Origin: Duganella phyllosphaerae
Lineage (GTDB): Bacteria; Pseudomonadota; Gammaproteobacteria; Burkholderiales; Burkholderiaceae_D
Length of the DNA stretch: 38,218 bases
NCBI RefSeq assembly: GCF_001758785.1
Contig: NZ_LROM01000080.1
Coordinates: forward strand, 1-38,218
Direction of reading: 5' to 3'
Shown in pieces: positions 24,860 through 33,875 of this stretch. Under the pieces are notes generated by a model. It worked only from the letters and a program-made list of their open reading frames with translations, had not been told where the DNA came from and made no database searches. The position numbers and the translations under genes are program-made. Within the stretch, counting starts at the first letter, position 1; each line of letters opens with the position of its first letter.

Positions 24860-25171
24860 ATGAGCAACGATAATCACCAGCAATCTGTCGGCGGCGAAGG
24901 CGCCATCGACGGCATCAGCGGCAGCGACAGTCCGGGCACCGAGGGCGCCGATAGCGGCCAGGGTGTCAACCAGGGCGCGAACCAGGCAGGCAACGCGAAC
25001 AAGCACGGCCATAGCCACGGCCACGGCGGCCAGCATTCCGGCGGCATGGGCGGCGAACATGGCGGCGACTTGCATGATGTGGGCCTGGCGCAGAGCGGCA
25101 TGACCGGCTCCAGCGGCGGAGGCGGCAACACCACCAAGGAAGATGACAAGAAAAACCAGCCCACGCCATAG
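24860..25171 (+). CDS. Small Gly/His-rich hydrophilic protein
   Basis: A 103-residue protein without Cys, Trp, Phe or Tyr, rich in Gly, Ser, Asn, Gln and His, with GVNQGANQAGNANKHGHSHGHGG in the middle and an acidic/Lys-rich end. It looks fully disordered; the His cluster could bind a metal. GGGAG 6 bp ahead of the ATG supports expression. I do not recognise the family. The codon pattern matches its neighbours. The composition is like stress hydrophilins such as the KGG protein at 20827. Confidence 0.65.
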   Translation: MSNDNHQQSVGGEGAIDGISGSDSPGTEGADSGQGVNQGANQAGNANKHGHSHGHGGQHSGGMGGEHGGDLHDVGLAQSGMTGSSGGGGNTTKEDDKKNQPTP

Positions 25172-25247
25172 CGGCCGGGTTTTGGAATACTGAACCTGCT
25201 GCGCGAGCGCGGTAGCATGGTGAAGCCCGGCTGCCGTTCCTGCTGCC

Positions 25248-26576
25248 TTAGCTGAGCGACACCGTACCAAGGACAAGCTCGGCGATGGTGTCGGCTGCGG
25301 CCGGCCCCGACGCCATGACGGTGGCAAACGTGGCGCAGGCCTTGGCCACCGCCGGATCTTCCAGCAACCCGCCCAGCTGTTGCTGCCACACGGCCGGCGC
25401 CGAGTCCGGCAGCACGGTGGCTGCCACGCCCAGCCGCGTGAGGCGCGCGGCGTTGTCGGGCTGGTCAAAGGCGAACGGTACGATCAGCTGCGGCTTGCCC
25501 GCCGCCAGCACGGTAGCGCTGGTGCCGATGCCGCCGTGGTGCACGAAAGCGGCCGCCTGGCGGCTCAGTACATCGAACGGCGCATACGCGGCGTAATGCA
25601 CGGTCGCGGGCAAGTCCGCCGGCACCTGTTCGCGGTACGGCGTAACCACCACCGCCCGCAACTCGAGCGCCATAGCGGCGGCCAGCGCCCGCGCGATAAA
25701 GTCGCTGCCATGCGCCATCGCCGAGCCGGGCGTGATGACGATCGGCGCTTCGCCGTCATCGATAAAGCGCTGCAAGGCCGGATCGAGTTCGGCAGTGGGT
25801 GCCGGCATGCGTGGAAAGCCTGCGCATACCGCGTTGGGCGGCCAGTCGGCTTGCGGCGCGGCAAACCAGGCGGGCCATGCACACACCACCTGCTGCGGCG
25901 AGTGGAGCCATTCGCTCATCACGCGCCGCACCGGCGCCAGGCCGATATTGGCACGCAGGCCATTGAGCGCGGGCCGCACCACGGCATCGACCATCAGGCG
26001 ATCAACCAGGCCCAGCGTGAGGCGCACCGCCCAGCGCGGCCAGCCACGCGGCCAGTGCAGGCCGCGCCGTACGGCCGTGTCGTCGGCGGAGAACAGGCAC
26101 GACGGCGCCAGGTGGACTGTTACCAGCGGCACGCCATGCGCTTCCTGCAACAGGCGGCCGGTCAGACCCAGCGTGCTGGCGACGATCAGCGTGGGTTTTT
26201 CGCGCACCAGCGCCAGCTGCTGGCTGTAAGCCGCCGGCAGGTGGCGCGCCATGTGTTTCCAGATCGTGGCAAACCCCTTGACCGGGTCCCACAGGTCGGG
26301 ATCGCGGATGCCGGCGTCGAGTTCTTGCTGGCTCAGGCCGGAGATGAACTGCAAGCCGGCGCGCTGCACCCGCTCCTCGAAATTGGCCGATGCCATCAAG
26401 GTTACCTCGAAGCCGCGCGCACGCAGCGCCTGGCCGATCACGATGAACGGATAGACATCGCCGGCGCTGCCGACCGCGAGGATCAGGATCCGGGGCTGCA
26501 CGGCTGCCGGCCGCGCAAGCGGGGACTGCGCAGTGGCAGGCTGCAACGACCGGGACGGCACACTGGAGGCAGACAT
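25248..26576 (-). CDS. UGT-like (GT1) glycosyltransferase
   Basis: A 442-residue glycosyltransferase of the GT-B fold related to macrolide, sterol and rhamnosyl transferases (RhlB type). The N-terminal acceptor half opens RILILAVGSAGDVYPFIVIGQALRARG; the C-terminal donor half has ITPGSAMAHGSDF and the nucleotide-sugar site AFVHHGGIGTSATVLAAGKPQLIVPFAFDQPDNAARL. The first about 30 residues are Ser/Ala/Pro-rich. The ATG at 26576 starts MSASSVPS; a longer frame reads into the LOG gene. Acceptor unknown. It is the last gene of the TetR-TPR-LOG cluster, 19 bp after LOG. Confidence 0.9.
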   Translation of the reverse strand: MSASSVPSRSLQPATAQSPLARPAAVQPRILILAVGSAGDVYPFIVIGQALRARGFEVTLMASANFEERVQRAGLQFISGLSQQELDAGIRDPDLWDPVKGFATIWKHMARHLPAAYSQQLALVREKPTLIVASTLGLTGRLLQEAHGVPLVTVHLAPSCLFSADDTAVRRGLHWPRGWPRWAVRLTLGLVDRLMVDAVVRPALNGLRANIGLAPVRRVMSEWLHSPQQVVCAWPAWFAAPQADWPPNAVCAGFPRMPAPTAELDPALQRFIDDGEAPIVITPGSAMAHGSDFIARALAAAMALELRAVVVTPYREQVPADLPATVHYAAYAPFDVLSRQAAAFVHHGGIGTSATVLAAGKPQLIVPFAFDQPDNAARLTRLGVAATVLPDSAPAVWQQQLGGLLEDPAVAKACATFATVMASGPAAADTIAELVLGTVSLS

Positions 26577-26595
26577 GGCTGCGCCTGCGCCGCTA

Positions 26596-27135
26596 TTACT
26601 GCTTGAGCAGCTTGAGCAGCGCGTCCGGCTCATTGGCCGACATCATCAGCGCCGCGTGCTGCGGCCGGATGAAGCCCTGCTCGCGCGCATGGCCGATGAA
26701 GTCGATCAGGCCGTCGTAAAAGCCATCGACGTTAAGCAGGCCGATCGGCTTGGCGTGGATGCCCAGCTGCGACCAGGTCAGCATTTCGAACAGTTCTTCC
26801 AGCGTGCCCATGCCGCCCGGCATGGCAATAAAGCCGTCGGCCAGGGTGGCCATCATGGCCTTGCGTTCGTGCATGTCCTTGACGATGAACTGGCGCGTCA
26901 GGCCGGCGTGGCCCACTTCGCGCTCGACCAGCGCAGTCGGAATCACGCCGGTGACCTCGCCGCCCAGGCGCAGTACCTCGTCGGCGATTACGCCCATCAG
27001 GCCCACCTTGCCACCGCCGTACACCAGCGCCAGGTTTTGTTCCACCATGGCCGCGCCCAGCGCACGCGCCGCTGCCGCATAGTTGTCGCTGATGCCGGCG
27101 TTGGCGCCGCAATACACACAAATGGTCTTGGTCAC
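26596..27135 (-). CDS. LOG family protein (nucleoside 5'-monophosphate phosphoribohydrolase)
   Basis: A 179-residue member of the TIGR00730/LOG family, which hydrolyses nucleoside 5'-monophosphates to base plus ribose 5-phosphate and in plants and some bacteria releases active cytokinins. Diagnostic motifs are ICVYCGANAG, LVYGGGKVGLMG, DMHERKAMM and the active-site PGGMGTLEELFE. It starts with GTG at 27135, with AAGGA upstream and GTGA overlap with the TPR gene. The usual name (lysine decarboxylase-like) is outdated. Confidence 0.93.
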   Translation of the reverse strand: MTKTICVYCGANAGISDNYAAAARALGAAMVEQNLALVYGGGKVGLMGVIADEVLRLGGEVTGVIPTALVEREVGHAGLTRQFIVKDMHERKAMMATLADGFIAMPGGMGTLEELFEMLTWSQLGIHAKPIGLLNVDGFYDGLIDFIGHAREQGFIRPQHAALMMSANEPDALLKLLKQ

Positions 27136-27926
27136 TGCTTTATTCCTTGTTGGTTTGCATTGAGTTCGATGCGGGCAGCTTCGATGTCGAGCCGCTCGAC
27201 GGCATCGTGGGCTTGCACTGCCACCGCCTGTTCCAGCATGGTGTGCGCTTCGGGCAGTTTGCGCTTGCCGTCGAGCAGGCGCAAGGCCCGCGCATATTCC
27301 ACGCGGGCGATCGCCGACTCCGGGTTGAGCCGCAGCGCGGTCTCGAAGTGGCGGTAGCCCGCCTCCTTCCTGGCGCCATACGTCAGCCCGCCGATCACCG
27401 CGCCGGCCTTGTCGACGATCTCGGTGTGGTAGACGCCCAGCGCCACGTGCGCATCGGGCCGTTCCGGCGCCAGGCGCAGCGTGGTTTCCAGGCTGTGGCG
27501 TACCTTGGCGCCCAGGCCCTGGGCCAGCGCCTTGAGCACCGAGATGCCGGTCGAGTAATAGCCGAGTGCGTAGCCGTGCCAGTACCAGCCGGAAGGATTG
27601 TCGGGCTGCTCGCGCTGCTGGCGCTCGCAGCGCTCGGCCACGCATTCGAAGGTGGCGATTTTCTTGCGCGGACTGGTTTCCAGGTACTGGGTGTAGATGC
27701 AGATGGCCTTGTGGGCGACCGCGTAACCATTCACGCCAACGTCGAGGCCCAGCCGCGCGGCGCGCTCGAACTCGCCGGCATGAAAAGCGATCCAGGCCTG
27801 CACCAGCGCGGGATGCGTGGGAAACGGCTCGCAGTCGCCGCTATGGAGCACCGGCCAGGCCTGTTGCAGGCTCTCGGGTGTGTGGCGGTATCCGGGATCG
27901 GGATACGGGAAGGCGGTCCAGACCAT
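27132..27926 (-). CDS. Helical-repeat (TPR-like) protein
   Basis: A 264-residue cytoplasmic protein without a signal peptide. Repeated helix pairs are visible: WIAFHAGEFERAARLGLDVG, YWHGYALGYYSTGISVLKALAQG, ALGVYHTEIVDKAG, and GYRHFETALRLNPESAIARVEYARAL, the last a clear TPR. It has no catalytic motif and is best read as a scaffold. The start ATG at 27926 lies 28 bp after the TetR gene and the stop overlaps the LOG start, so it is co-expressed with both. Confidence 0.75.
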   Translation of the reverse strand: MVWTAFPYPDPGYRHTPESLQQAWPVLHSGDCEPFPTHPALVQAWIAFHAGEFERAARLGLDVGVNGYAVAHKAICIYTQYLETSPRKKIATFECVAERCERQQREQPDNPSGWYWHGYALGYYSTGISVLKALAQGLGAKVRHSLETTLRLAPERPDAHVALGVYHTEIVDKAGAVIGGLTYGARKEAGYRHFETALRLNPESAIARVEYARALRLLDGKRKLPEAHTMLEQAVAVQAHDAVERLDIEAARIELNANQQGIKQ

Positions 27927-27954
27927 GCTATCTCCGTGGCGTAAGCGTGCTGAC

Positions 27955-28620
27955 TTATTTCAGCTTTTTCAGATATTCCTCGGACAGCTTCTGGAACAGC
28001 AAGCTGGTTTCGTTGCGCAGGTAGGGACCGATCTGCGACAACACCTGGTAACAGCCGCGCGCCAGCGCGTCGGCCATCGATTGCTGCTCGCTGTACTTGC
28101 GCGGGTTGCGCACGTATTCGTACGACAGCCAGTACGTGGCCACCACCACCATATTGGTGGCCATGGCCTCGATGGCGACGTCGGACGCTTCGAGCGACCC
28201 TTCGCTGCGCAAGTCTTCGCACAGCTGCTGGGCCACCTTGATCTTGTGATCGAGGATCTGCTTGAAGTGCAGTTCGAGCTTGCGGTTGCGCGACAGCAGG
28301 TCGTTGAGGTCGCGGTAGAAAAAGCGGTAGCGCCAGATCAGTTCGAACATCAGGTGCAGATACATCCAGACGTCGTCGATGTTCGAGCGGCGGCCCTTGG
28401 GCACCGTGAGGATGCGCTCGATCTCGGCCTCGAACTGCACGAAGATCGAATTGACGATGTCGTCCTTGTTACGGAAATGGTAGTACAGGTTGCCCGGCGA
28501 GATATTCATCTCTTCGGCGATCACCGTGGTGGTGATATTGGGTTCGCCGAACTCGTTAAACAGGCGCAGCGACAGTTCGAGGATGCGCTCACGGGTTCGG
28601 CGGGGTGCTTTTTGTTGCAT
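27955..28620 (-). CDS. TetR family transcriptional regulator
   Basis: A 221-residue regulator with an N-terminal TetR helix-turn-helix (RERILELSLRLFNEFGEPNITTTVIAEEMNISPGNLYYHFRNKDDI) and a helical ligand-binding domain rich in aromatic residues (YLHLMFELIWRYRFFYRDLNDLL). The ATG at 28620 is at the family start. It heads the cluster with the TPR, LOG and glycosyltransferase genes, all in the same direction with gaps of 28 bp or less, and probably controls it. A candidate operator is at 28634-28660. Ligand unknown. Confidence 0.94.
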   Translation of the reverse strand: MQQKAPRRTRERILELSLRLFNEFGEPNITTTVIAEEMNISPGNLYYHFRNKDDIVNSIFVQFEAEIERILTVPKGRRSNIDDVWMYLHLMFELIWRYRFFYRDLNDLLSRNRKLELHFKQILDHKIKVAQQLCEDLRSEGSLEASDVAIEAMATNMVVVATYWLSYEYVRNPRKYSEQQSMADALARGCYQVLSQIGPYLRNETSLLFQKLSEEYLKKLK

Positions 28621-28633
28621 GGCGGGTAGTCTC

Positions 28634-28660
28634 GGTGATATCTGCCGCCAGCATACCACC
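28634..28660 (-). promoter_or_regulatory. Candidate TetR operator
   Basis: GGTGATAT (28634-28641) and ATACCACC (28653-28660) are inverted copies with 7 of 8 pairs and an 11-bp spacer, within the 64-bp gap ahead of the tetR start codon. The size fits a TetR-type operator, but there is no second copy to compare. Confidence 0.4.
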
Positions 28661-28684
28661 GATGCTCACCCTTCGGCTTCCCGC

Positions 28685-31600
28685 TTACGCCTGTTCAGTG
28701 TTGACGAACGGAAGCTTGCCGTGCGCCTGGGCATGCAGCCGGAAGCCCTCGCGAATATTTTCGCGCAGCGCTGCGCCCTTCCACGGCTTGGTGTAGAAGC
28801 GGTCGATGGCGCCGTGGTTGATCGCCGCCATGATCGGCGTGAGGTCGGCATAGGCCGACAGCATGATGCGGAAAGTATCCGGGCACAGGTTTTTGACCCG
28901 CTCCATGAACTCGGTGCCGCTCATCAAGGGCATGCACTGGTCGCACAGGATCACCTGCACCCGGTGCCGGGCCAGCAGGTCGAAACCTTCGGCAGCGGTC
29001 TGCGCAGTCAAAATGCGGTAACCGTCCTGCGACAGGAAATCGGTCAGCACGTCGAGCATGAAGGCGTCGTCATCGACGATGAGCAAGGTCTGCTGCCCGG
29101 TGGCCGGCTCGTCTTCCGGCGCCTGCAGGGTGCGACCGTCGCGCAGCATGGCTTCGAAGTCGGCCTCGGGCAGCGGCCGGCTGAAGTAATAGCCCTGCAT
29201 TTCGTCGCAGCCGTGGCGGCGCAGGTAGGCCAGCTGCGCATCCTTCTCCACGCCCTCGGCGATCACGTCGAGCTTGAGGCTGTGCGCCATGTTGATGATC
29301 GCCAGCACGATGGCGGCGTCGTCCGGGTTGCTGGTCACTTCGCGCACGAAGGCAATATCGATCTTCAGCTTGTCGATCGGGAAGCGCTTCAAATACGCCA
29401 GCGACGAGTAGCCGGTGCCGAAGTCGTCGATCGAAATCTTGATGCCCAGCGCTTTCAGGTTTTGCAGCACCGTGATGGTCTCTTCGGCGTTCGACATCAG
29501 CGAGCTCTCGGTCAGTTCGAGTTCGAGCAGCTCGGGCGAGATGTCGTGCTCCTTGATGGCGCGCAGCACCTCTTCTTCCAGGCCGCCGACGAAGAACTGG
29601 ATGCCCGAGACGTTGACCGACAAATGCACGGCGCCCGCACTGGTGCGGCGCCAGTGGGCAATCTTGCGGCAGGCCTCGTTGATCACCCAGCTGCCCACCC
29701 GCACGATCAGTCCGGTCTCTTCCAGGATCGGGATGAACAGTGCCGGCGAGACCATGCCGTGGCCGGGCCGCTGCCAGCGGATCAGCACCTCGGCGCCGCT
29801 GATACGGCCACTGGCGATATTCACCTTGGGCTGGAAGTGCAGCACGAATTCTTCGTTTTCGATCGCGCGCCGCAGCGCGTTTTCCAGTTCCAGCCGCGCC
29901 ATCGACTGCGCGTTCATCTCGGCCGTGAAGAAGCGGAACGCGTCGCGCCCCGCTTCCTTGGCGCGGTACATGGCGGTGTCGGCGTACTGGATCAGGGTGT
30001 CGGGATCGGCGCCGTCGTCGGGGAACACCGAGATGCCGATGCTGGCCGTCACCGTCACCTCGTGGCCCTTGAGGTCGAACGGGCGGCGCAGCGTTTCGCG
30101 GATCTTGTCGACCACCACCACGGCGTTCTGCGCGCCCTCGGGCAACATCAGGATGGCGGCGAATTCGTCGCCGCCGAAGCGGCCGATGGTGTCGCGCACG
30201 CGCAGGCAATCGACCAGCCGGCTCGAGAACTGCCGCAGCAGCTCGTCGCCGATGGTGTGGCCCAGCGTGTCGTTGACGTTTTTAAACCGGTCGACGTCGA
30301 GGAACAGCACCGCCAGCGACCAGTGGTGCTCGGCCGCCTGGCGCATCGAGTGCATCAGCGAATCGTTGAACTGGCTGCGGTTGGGCAAGCCGGTCAGCGT
30401 ATCGAAGTGGGCCAGCTTGAGCAGGCGCTGCTCGGCCTCCTTGCGCTCGGTGATGTCGCGCGCGACTGCCACCAGGATCCAGCTGGCGCCGGAGCGCAAG
30501 GTGCGTCGCTGCACTTCCACTGCCAGCGGCGTGCCGTCGCGGCACTGCAGCAGCAGTTCGGTCATGGCGCCGCTCTGGTCGCCCGACAGCAGTTTTTCGT
30601 ACAGGTCTTCCAGCTTGACCAGGTCACCTTCGACCTGGTGGTTGGGGCCGACCTTGAGAAAATCCTCGCGCTCGAAACCGAGCATGCGGCAGGCGGTGGC
30701 ATTGACATCGACAAAGCACATGGCGGCGCGGTCGACCAGGAAGATGGCGTCGGCGGTGGCGTCCATCGCCAGGCGGAAGCGGCGCAGGTCTTCGTCGAGG
30801 CGGATGCGGGCGTTCATGTCCAGCGTGAGCTGGGCATGGTTGCGCTTGATCTCGTCGTACAGCTGCAGGTTTTCGTAGGCGCCGGCCAGTTGCGCGGCCA
30901 CGGTGGCGGCTACCCGTTCATCGACTTCCGAAAAACCGTCGGCGCCGAGTTTATCGACCAGGTACAACCAGCCGTGGATACGTTCGCGCGAGGCGATCGG
31001 CACGCCGAGGAAGGTGTGCACCGGTGGATGGCTGGCAGGCAGGCCGACGTTGAAGGGCTCGCCGTCGAGATCGTTGATGCGGCACGGCAGGCGCTGCTCG
31101 AGCAAGCCGCCCAGCACGCCGGCGCGCGGGTTCTGGGCGATTTCGTGGATCGGCACGCCGGCGCCGCAGCTGGCGTAGTAGGCCAGCGCCACGCCTTCGT
31201 CGTCGAGTACGCCAATGCAGGCGTACTTGGACACGCAAATGTTTTGCGCCACCCGGCAACCGATTTCCAGCAGCGCGCGCGGATCGCGCTCGGCGCCCAG
31301 TTCGATGCCCAGTTCGATCAGCGCGGTCAGGCGCAGGCTCACCGCCTGCAGGCTCGAGAGCGAGCGCGACAGGCGCTGGGTCATGCGCGCCAGGTCCTCG
31401 GTACCGGCATCGACCGCTGCCGGTTCCGACGCCATGCGCGTGATCAGCTGGCTGCTCGATTCGAGTTCGTCGAGATACTCGGCCACCTGGTGGTCGATGT
31501 CGAGCAGGCGTTTTCCCTGCGGCAGGTCGGGCACCGGGGCTGGTGCACCGTCGTCGGGCGGCGCCATCGGTGTGGGCTCGTGGCCCAGCGCTTCCTGCAC

Positions 31601-32338
31601 CGTGCGCAGGATCACGTCGGGATCGGACGGCTTGGGCAGCACCCAGCGCACGCCGCACGACTCGGCCACGGCCAGCGCTTCGCGCTCGCGGTAGGTGGCG
31701 GTATAGAAAATCACCGGCACGTCCGCCGTGTCCGGATGTTTATGCATGCGCGTGACAAACTCGTAGCCGTCCATATTGGGCATGAGGATGTCGGAGATGA
31801 CCAGGTCGGGCTTGTCGGCCAGCGCCATTTTCAGGCCCTCGGCGCCGTTGGCCGCCTCGATCAGCCGGTAGCCGCCGTAACCGAGCAAGGTCATCAGGAA
31901 TTCGCGGTTGAGCACATGGTCGTCCACGATCAGGATCGTAGCGATGTCGGTTTTAGGCGGGGTCGACATCTCCCCGGTCAAAAAAGACTCGATTTGCTTG
32001 ACGAAGGTATCGGGTTCGATCGGCTTGCCGATATAGCTGTCAAAGCCAGCCTCGAGCAGGCGCTCGCGGTCGCCCACCATGGCCAGCGCGGTCACGGCCA
32101 GCGCCGGAATCTCGCGCGTGGCCGGGTCGGCCTTGAGCGCCGCCACCACGCCATAGCCATCGAGCTTGGGCAGGTGGACGTCGCAGATGATCAGGTCGGG
32201 CTGTTCGCGCCGGGCCGCTTCCACGCCGGCCTCACCGTCGGACGCCGACAGCGGCGTGTAGCCGAAGGCGCGCAGCAGGTACACCATCAACTCCATGTTG
32301 GTGGCGTTGTCTTCGATGATCAATATTCTTGCAGACAC
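28685..32338 (-). CDS. REC-REC-GAF-PAS-GGDEF-EAL-REC cyclic di-GMP protein
   Basis: A 1217-residue cytoplasmic signalling protein that could make and break cyclic di-GMP under phosphorelay control. Domains: receiver 1 (phospho-Asp53), receiver 2 (Asp183), GAF (about 345-480), PAS (515-630), GGDEF (645-805) with an intact active site at 722-726 and the I-site RVRD five residues earlier (713-716), EAL (820-1065) with E-V-L at 850-852 instead of EAL but the other catalytic residues kept (DDFGTG at 971, EGVE), and a third receiver (Asp1133, VILCDQCMP) near the C-terminus like that of RpfG-type proteins. The GTG at 32338 has AGGAG upstream. It starts 13 bp after the histidine kinase gene. Confidence 0.94.
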   Translation of the reverse strand: MSARILIIEDNATNMELMVYLLRAFGYTPLSASDGEAGVEAARREQPDLIICDVHLPKLDGYGVVAALKADPATREIPALAVTALAMVGDRERLLEAGFDSYIGKPIEPDTFVKQIESFLTGEMSTPPKTDIATILIVDDHVLNREFLMTLLGYGGYRLIEAANGAEGLKMALADKPDLVISDILMPNMDGYEFVTRMHKHPDTADVPVIFYTATYREREALAVAESCGVRWVLPKPSDPDVILRTVQEALGHEPTPMAPPDDGAPAPVPDLPQGKRLLDIDHQVAEYLDELESSSQLITRMASEPAAVDAGTEDLARMTQRLSRSLSSLQAVSLRLTALIELGIELGAERDPRALLEIGCRVAQNICVSKYACIGVLDDEGVALAYYASCGAGVPIHEIAQNPRAGVLGGLLEQRLPCRINDLDGEPFNVGLPASHPPVHTFLGVPIASRERIHGWLYLVDKLGADGFSEVDERVAATVAAQLAGAYENLQLYDEIKRNHAQLTLDMNARIRLDEDLRRFRLAMDATADAIFLVDRAAMCFVDVNATACRMLGFEREDFLKVGPNHQVEGDLVKLEDLYEKLLSGDQSGAMTELLLQCRDGTPLAVEVQRRTLRSGASWILVAVARDITERKEAEQRLLKLAHFDTLTGLPNRSQFNDSLMHSMRQAAEHHWSLAVLFLDVDRFKNVNDTLGHTIGDELLRQFSSRLVDCLRVRDTIGRFGGDEFAAILMLPEGAQNAVVVVDKIRETLRRPFDLKGHEVTVTASIGISVFPDDGADPDTLIQYADTAMYRAKEAGRDAFRFFTAEMNAQSMARLELENALRRAIENEEFVLHFQPKVNIASGRISGAEVLIRWQRPGHGMVSPALFIPILEETGLIVRVGSWVINEACRKIAHWRRTSAGAVHLSVNVSGIQFFVGGLEEEVLRAIKEHDISPELLELELTESSLMSNAEETITVLQNLKALGIKISIDDFGTGYSSLAYLKRFPIDKLKIDIAFVREVTSNPDDAAIVLAIINMAHSLKLDVIAEGVEKDAQLAYLRRHGCDEMQGYYFSRPLPEADFEAMLRDGRTLQAPEDEPATGQQTLLIVDDDAFMLDVLTDFLSQDGYRILTAQTAAEGFDLLARHRVQVILCDQCMPLMSGTEFMERVKNLCPDTFRIMLSAYADLTPIMAAINHGAIDRFYTKPWKGAALRENIREGFRLHAQAHGKLPFVNTEQA

Positions 32339-32351
32339 AAAGACTCCTTAT

Positions 32352-33851
32352 TCAGGTCTCCAGCGGCAAGGCCAGGGTCAACATGCTGCCCACGCCATAC
32401 GCACTGTCGAACAATATTTCTCCTTGCAACAGCGCCGCCAGCTTCTCGCTCAGGTGCAAGCTCAACCCGGCGCCCTCGAACTGCTGCATCGCACTCGTGT
32501 CCAGGTGCGACACCGCTGGCAACGGCGCCACGCCGGCAGCCGTATCGCCGATGCTGATGGTCAGGCATCGGCGCGCACCGACGGTGGCCGTGTCCAGTCG
32601 CACTAGCAGCGGGCCCTGATCGGCAAACCGGATCGCGTTGCCCACCAGGTTCATCAGGATGTGCTGCAAGGCACGCCGGTCGGTACGCACGGTCGGCACG
32701 CCCTCCCCTGCTATCACGTCGAAAGCCAGTCCCTTGATGCGCGCCTGCGGTTCCAGCAGCACCAGCACTTCGTCGATGAGCGGCCGGCAATCGACGGCCG
32801 CCAGATCGAGTTGCACCTTGCCGGTGTCGATCCGGGTCAGGTCCAGCAAGTCGTTAATCAAGGTTAATAAATCACGCGCACTGGCCTGCACCATCCGCAA
32901 CTGCTTGGTCTGTTCCGCGTTGATGGGCCCAGGCAACTTCATCAGCATAGTACCTGTAAATCCAATGATTGCGTTCAACGGCGTGCGCAGTTCGTGCGAC
33001 ATGCCGCCGAGGAAGCGGTCCTTGGCGGCATTGGCCTTTGCCAGTTCAATATTCTTTTCTTGCAACGCAAGTTCACCCAGTTTGCGGTCGGTGATATCGC
33101 GGATGGCGCTGATGACCAGCGTGCCCTCTTCGGTCGTGATCGGACTCAGGCTGATCTCCACCGGGAACTCAACGCCATCGCTGCGCACGCCATGCAGCGC
33201 CAGCCCCGCGCCCATCGGCCGCACCGACGGCTGCGCCGTATAGCCGCTGCGGTGGGCGCGGTGGGCGGCGCGCATGCGTGCCGGCATCAGCACCTCCAGT
33301 TCCAGCCCGCGCAGGGCGCCCGGCGCATAGCCGAACAGCCGCTCCGCATGGCCATTGGCCAGCACGATGCGGCCGGTGGTGTTGGCTACCACGATGGCGT
33401 CGGGCAGCGAATCGAGAATGCCGTGAAAGCGCGCCTCGACCAGCTTGGCGTCGCGTAACACGCGCAGCGCGGTAACGTCTTTTTTGCTCCACAAAATATA
33501 CTCGGGCGCACCGTCGGCATCCCGCACCAGCTTGCTCGAACTGTCGATGTAGACCAGCACGCCATCCTTGGCGTGGCGCAGTGATTCGTAATTGGCGGCG
33601 CCCGTCGCCAGGGTCTCGCGCAAGACGGCGCCGGCGTCCTGCGCACAGGGCGGCTCGATCAGGTCGGCCAGCTTGCGCCCCAGCGCCTCGTCGCGGCTAT
33701 AGCCGAACACGGCTTGGGCACCGTTATTCCAGTACACCACTTCGCCGTCAAGGTGTGTCAACACCACCGCGTCCGGTGCCTGCTCGAGTATCAATGTGCC
33801 GAAGTCTGTCACGTGCCGTTCGCCTTGTTTGCACTTCACATGAGTAACCAT
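32352..33851 (-). CDS. PAS-PAS sensor histidine kinase, cytoplasmic
   Basis: A 499-residue kinase without membrane helices. PAS 1 (about 15-130) opens ILEQAPDAVVLTHLDG; PAS 2 (about 140-255) opens ILDSLPDAIVVANTTG and ends VISAIRDITDRK. The HisKA H-box is MSHELRTPLNAIIGF (His286). In the ATPase domain the N-box LMNLVGNAIRF is good, but the G1 box reads GDTAAGV instead of DTGxG and G2 reads EGAGLSLHLSEKLA, so nucleotide binding may be altered. Most likely it phosphorylates the receiver domains of the downstream protein, its operon partner. The ATG at 33851 lies 24 bp after the hydrolase gene. Confidence 0.92.
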   Translation of the reverse strand: MVTHVKCKQGERHVTDFGTLILEQAPDAVVLTHLDGEVVYWNNGAQAVFGYSRDEALGRKLADLIEPPCAQDAGAVLRETLATGAANYESLRHAKDGVLVYIDSSSKLVRDADGAPEYILWSKKDVTALRVLRDAKLVEARFHGILDSLPDAIVVANTTGRIVLANGHAERLFGYAPGALRGLELEVLMPARMRAAHRAHRSGYTAQPSVRPMGAGLALHGVRSDGVEFPVEISLSPITTEEGTLVISAIRDITDRKLGELALQEKNIELAKANAAKDRFLGGMSHELRTPLNAIIGFTGTMLMKLPGPINAEQTKQLRMVQASARDLLTLINDLLDLTRIDTGKVQLDLAAVDCRPLIDEVLVLLEPQARIKGLAFDVIAGEGVPTVRTDRRALQHILMNLVGNAIRFADQGPLLVRLDTATVGARRCLTISIGDTAAGVAPLPAVSHLDTSAMQQFEGAGLSLHLSEKLAALLQGEILFDSAYGVGSMLTLALPLET

Positions 33852-33875
33852 ACAGCAACGGCCGACGACACAAAG

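Noticed and set aside
28490..32557. A 1355-codon open frame on the plus strand opposite the cyclic di-GMP protein
   Set aside because: The minus-strand frame contains seven intact domains; the plus frame is His/Gln/Arg/Gly-rich without motifs, as expected opposite a GC-rich gene.
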